Shown one piece after another: positions 23,701 to 25,006 of a stretch of DNA of 25,006 bases. A model generated the notes under the pieces. That model did no database searches. It had not been told where the DNA came from and saw only the letters and a list, made by a program, of their open reading frames with translations. How positions within the stretch are numbered: the stretch's first letter is position 1; each line of letters opens with the position of its first letter. Origin of the DNA: CAZVRZ01 sp964629965 (lineage in GTDB: Bacteria > Chloroflexota > Anaerolineae > Anaerolineales > UBA4823); assembly GCA_964629965.1 (NCBI GenBank), contig CAZVRZ010000080.1:1-25006 (forward strand), written 5' to 3'. Made by a program: the position numbers and the translations under genes.

Positions 23701-25006
23701 ATCGTCACCGGAAGGCCAGTCGAGTACATTGAGGGCGTAGTTCAGGTGGAAGGGATTGACTGGGCGGAGTTGGATATCGACCAGCACTGGGTAACCAGGC
23801 TCGAGGTTGCTGACTTTGAGTGAGAAGGGGGTTTCATCGTCAAAGCCCAGTGGATTGTCGGGATCGTAGTAGCTTCCATCGGCAGCCATACTGGAACCAG
23901 GGGAGACATCAACGCTGTCGGGCACGAGGTCATTGTCATCATCACTGTCGAAGGGATCGGGCAACAGGTCGCCATCAATATCGCAGTTCAGGTTGTAATT
24001 AGCGGGGAGGGAAGTCTTCTCCTGCAGATAGGGACATTCGTAGCCATCGATTTGCAGATCACTATTGGTATCGGGGTTGTTGGGATTAAGATACCAGGTT
24101 TTACCGGCATAAGTAAAGCCCTGTACCTCAATGTTGTCATAGATGCCGTCACCGTCGCTATCCTTACTCTTGGGATTTGTACCCAGGCGCAGGACTTCGA
24201 TCCCATCATCCAAGCCGTCGTCATCCATATCGGGATTATTGGGATCAGTGCCGAGCTCGTTTTCGTGCGCGTCGGTGATACCATCACTATCGCTGTCGGT
24301 CAAATCCTGGGATTCTTCAGCGATCATGTTGGGCATTGCTGGGAGAGGTGAGGAAGTTTCAGCAGTGAGTTGGGTGGCTGGTTCTGGAACAAACAGCGGA
24401 TCCAATTGTGGGTCCCAGGGTTCACCCTCCAATTCGGCCATCAGCCGAGCCTCTTCTTCCTGCGCAAGTTGTTTTTCAACCAGGGAGGCTTGCTGATCTT
24501 CCTGGCGGTCAGCGAAGGCGGCCGCCTGCTGGCTTTCGAGCAAGGGTGTGAAAAGCATGGAGATAACAATAGCAACGGTAAACGCCCTTCTGAGGTTGGG
24601 GGAGCGCCGAAATTTATATACCATCAATAAAACCAGGGCTGCGACACTCCATAACGCGACATCGGCAGTAAATTGGGAATCGTCAAGCGATGCCTGCAAT
24701 TTCTGCACAGGAGTACGCATCATTCCTAATGCATTCGTTTGATTTGCGAAGAGAAAATCGACGGTAATTTGCGCCTCGACCCGCTCGCCGTTGGACTGTT
24801 CGGGATAACTCAACTGAATGCTAAGGTGTAAAGGCAACCCAGTTCCATCAATCCAGACTTCGCCCTGTCCCTGCATTTCACGGTATTGACGGGAGGTATC
24901 CAGGGTCATATTAAGGGGTAATTCACCTTTTTGTCTCAGGTAATCTTCCAAGGTACCACCCCACTTAAGCGTGGAGTGAGGTAGCTCTTTACAAAAATAA
25001 GGGTTC
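14008..25006 (-). CDS. Giant multidomain cell-surface protein, 5' part (partial; LolA-like, 2 TM, TSP3, hydrophobic module, LamG array)
   Basis: This is the N-terminal part of one giant gene that continues across the N-gap into the coding stretch 81-13997. The frame is open from the window edge (first full codon at 25005) to the last codon before the gap (14010-14008), giving 3,666 residues with no stop. The first in-frame start-like codon is a TTG at 24951, but coding sequence clearly continues upstream, so the true start and any signal peptide lie outside the window. Domain order, numbered from 25005: LolA/LppX-like 1-115, two transmembrane helices at about 117-156, TSP3 repeats 234-369, an unassigned beta-rich region, a hydrophobic helical region about 1030-1319, TSP3 block 1520-1667, LamG domains 1 to 4 about 1776-2794, Ig-like domains, then LamG5 and the first part of LamG6. 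By the positive-inside rule, nearly everything after the second helix should be extracellular. Likely role is surface adhesion or carbohydrate binding (inference); no catalytic domain is recognised. Confidence 0.9.
14734..15393 (-). other. LamG domain 5
   Basis: Begins 'AGEVAVLPLDDSATSNDILT' with FRDLSGNGHNGSCEG, then 'GPFALSLWIKLN', 'DAWHHLVVVRDLSGFFTIFI', 'LWLGSN' and 'LRGWLSDFRIFNRALSTAEV'. A complete LamG without insertion. Confidence 0.86.
15394..16623 (-). other. Ig-like domains with a Cys-rich insertion
   Basis: Two complete bacterial Ig-like domains are marked by their junctions: VDDDNPTVSLHTP to VVYVDDQAP (16580-16260) and ILGFSISDG to IEIDATAP (16255-15865). A third starts at PLVQLDKSIP with 'STTLSGRISEKPVPL'. 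It then contains about 100 residues with six Cys (about 15770-15466) before resuming at LGVDYLEVGFISVLPGSP. The D-(A/T/D)-x-(A/N)-P junctions are typical of bacterial Ig-like domains in adhesins and secreted enzymes. Confidence 0.7.
16624..17313 (-). other. LamG domain 4
   Basis: Standard LamG: 'PVFQMKFDES', 'CTAYTCPDTG' Cys loop, 'FSVGAWVYPTG', 'DHWNHLMATFDGKFLRLYLN', 'LQIGGLNEY' and 'FAGKLDEVTLYSRPLSDAEV'. It closes the four-LamG tandem. Confidence 0.86.
17314..17969 (-). other. LamG domain 3
   Basis: Standard LamG without insertion: 'ALHLELDQPPGETLFSDSSP', 'TTVSAWVNWRS', 'DQWAHLTGVYDGAQVLLYQN', then 'YFAGQIDDVYIFSQALSDAE'. A Cys pair (CMETAGNGC) follows the first strand. Confidence 0.86.
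17970..19074 (-). other. LamG domain 2 with an inserted accessory segment
   Basis: LamG core from PVFYMTFNGTTGWPDSSAFE through 'FTIATWVNPNP', 'WNFVVLTFANGMLKLYINGE' and 'FEIGRSS', ending in 'FNGQIDEVQIF'. Between the IGRSS strand and FNGQIDEV lies an extra stretch of about 130 residues (roughly 18445-18050) with several Cys and an acidic segment (WLHIWEDDEGTTC). The core is normal length without it. Confidence 0.82.
19075..19680 (-). other. LamG domain 1 (concanavalin A-like)
   Basis: Canonical LamG/LamGL order: LLWLPFEDPITSDRSGNAHD, then 'YAVSLWFNTD', 'KEWHHVVHTF', 'VLYVDGLII', 'VYIGHS' and 'FTGLVDDVRVYDEFLSASQA'. LamG domains are jelly-roll sandwiches that usually bind carbohydrates or proteins, often with calcium. 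A C-x4-C pair sits in the loop after the first strand. Confidence 0.87.
19681..20005 (-). other. Ig/DUF11-like domain before the LamG array
   Basis: About 108 residues with the pattern 'SPSDTLQYQADLKNELLNRY', resembling the '(P)GDTLTYT..(L/V)(K/R)N' strand pair of DUF11/CARDB-like domains, then LQPKETATLTGEVVV. It ends in GVYSLTQVVGASIIDW just before LamG1. Assignment tentative. Confidence 0.4.
20006..20446 (-). repeat. TSP3-type calcium-binding repeats, block 2
   Basis: A second run of acidic loops: KDADGDTIPFGADSNDLL, DSDADGLSDAFEASIGSNP, DSDADGLSDYQEVQIGSHP, DTDGDGLWDGQEVL, DQDNDGDYNEW, DGDGDELTDADEFRYGFNP. The loops are more regular than in block 1 and end with the same G-x-N-P turns. 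Together with block 1 they bracket the hydrophobic module. Confidence 0.87.
20447..21049 (-). other. Unassigned beta-rich spacer
   Basis: About 200 residues between the hydrophobic module and the second TSP3 block. It contains beta-strand-like stretches and one close Cys pair (ECAVGVC, around 20628-20610) that could form a small disulfide loop. No family recognised. Confidence 0.45.
21050..21920 (-). other. Internal hydrophobic, membrane-insertable helical module
   Basis: Several strongly hydrophobic helices lie in the interior of an otherwise extracellular beta-domain protein: VGIGVMMGVAAASLIFTIIA (21660-21590), a moderate one at 21560-21500, LAVLGLVIGLMTTWAVFILT (21417-21358), a hairpin-like double helix with a DAIPIVGAI turn (about 21290-21180), and IEGLVSALLSWVFYAGTIMV (about 21113-21050). 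A Lys-rich amphipathic stretch (QKAIKTGLTTTAKMIKTAAE) lies between the second and third, and an acidic loop (DEEEEGDTD) before the last. It could be a polytopic anchor or a pore-forming/translocation-like segment. Family unknown. Confidence 0.7.
21921..23899 (-). other. Unassigned beta-rich region of the giant protein
   Basis: About 660 residues that I cannot place in a named family. The chain is rich in beta-type alternation and aromatic residues and is largely hydrophilic. It includes an acidic, Cys-containing loop (DCMDGDDTNNPDYVDDGDEQ, around 22665-22600) that could bind calcium, and a segment with WGIPIDKLRVEDFSYDHQDY (around 22490-22430). It leads directly into the hydrophobic module, so the two may form one functional unit. 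Confidence 0.5.
23900..24306 (-). repeat. TSP3-type calcium-binding repeats, block 1
   Basis: Repeated DxDxDG-type acidic loops: DSDSDGITDAHENELGTDP, DMDDDGLDDGIEVLRLGTNP, DSDGDGIYDNIEVQG, then DIDGDLLPDPFDSDDDNDLVPDS. The spacing and the 'GTDP/GTNP' turns are those of bacterial thrombospondin type 3 repeats, which bind calcium and act as stiff spacers. A dockerin is less likely because the paired helices and cohesin-recognition pattern are absent. Confidence 0.85.
24535..24670 (-). other. Two transmembrane helices with a basic loop
   Basis: Helix 1 (VALWSVAALVLLMVY) and helix 2 (FTVAIVISMLFTPLL) are separated by the strongly basic loop KFRRSPNLRR. The positive-inside rule puts the loop in the cytoplasm, so both the N-terminal domain and the rest of the chain lie outside. 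Helix 2 is followed by ESQQAAAFA, which could also pass for a signal-peptidase site, so anchoring versus cleavage is open. Confidence 0.8.
24670..25006 (-). other. LolA/LppX-like N-terminal domain (partial)
   Basis: About 112 residues open to the window edge. Amphipathic strands such as GEVWIDGTGLPLHLSIQLSY followed by VEAQITVDFLFANQ resemble the late beta strands of LolA/LppX/LprG-type lipid-binding half-barrels, where a 'W(I/V)D..GLP' strand is common. The assignment comes from pattern memory and is tentative. The domain precedes the first transmembrane helix and should face outward, implying an upstream signal sequence outside the window. Confidence 0.4.

Noticed and set aside
23900..24306. 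Dockerin (cellulosome) reading of the acidic repeats
   Set aside because: The loops have TSP3 spacing with G-T-(D/N)-P turns, lack the dockerin duplicated helix pattern, and no cohesin or cellulase is present.
24949..24951. TTG at 24951 as the gene start
   Set aside because: The frame stays open to the window edge, the upstream 18 codons read as ordinary protein, and no signal peptide follows the TTG.

Overview
The window holds essentially one thing: a single gigantic gene on the minus strand, running from beyond the right edge (25006) to a TGA stop at 81-83. It reads as two open frames only because a 10-N placeholder gap (13998-14007) joins them out of register. Both flanks end and begin exactly on codon boundaries, so a gap whose true length is a multiple of three makes one frame. 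At least 8,304 residues are visible (3,666 before the gap, 4,638 after), and the N-terminus is still missing. No RNA gene, insertion sequence, CRISPR array or second protein gene is supported.

The likely host is a member of the Chloroflexota, probably an Anaerolineae-type bacterium, most likely from a metagenome or draft assembly. This is inferred from protein style: Thr-Pro linkers, tandem LamG and CARDB domains, GWNLVS modules, and a C-terminal IWLPMVFKDY motif resembling the (Y/W)LP(L/M)V(M/L/F)(R/K) ending I associate with secreted proteins of that phylum. No marker gene is present to prove it.

Layout in protein order (right to left): a LolA/LppX-like domain (about 25006-24670); two transmembrane helices with a basic loop (24670-24535); acidic calcium-binding TSP3 repeats (24306-23900); a long unassigned region (23900-21920); a hydrophobic, membrane-insertable segment (21920-21050); a second TSP3 block (20446-20006); four LamG domains (19680-16624); Ig-like domains with a Cys-rich insert (16623-15394); LamG5 and LamG6, the latter interrupted by the gap (15393-13755); more Ig-like sequence; part of an LVIVD beta-propeller; twenty CARDB domains with a Thr-Pro linker (13115-5708); the rest of the propeller (5668-4957); Ig, Fn3-like and CBM9/DOMON-like domains; a P/Homo B domain; two GWNLVS modules; and a C-terminal domain with the WLPMV motif.

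The most interesting property is nesting. A seven-bladed propeller can be counted only if blade 2 is rejoined across the roughly 2,500-residue CARDB array. That propeller in turn appears to sit inside an Ig-like domain. A LamG pair and a P domain also appear to interrupt Ig-like domains, at a similar loop. Together with the internal hydrophobic module, this suggests a membrane-tethered giant surface protein for binding cells or polysaccharides, possibly with a membrane-inserting activity. No catalytic domain is recognisable, so function remains inference.
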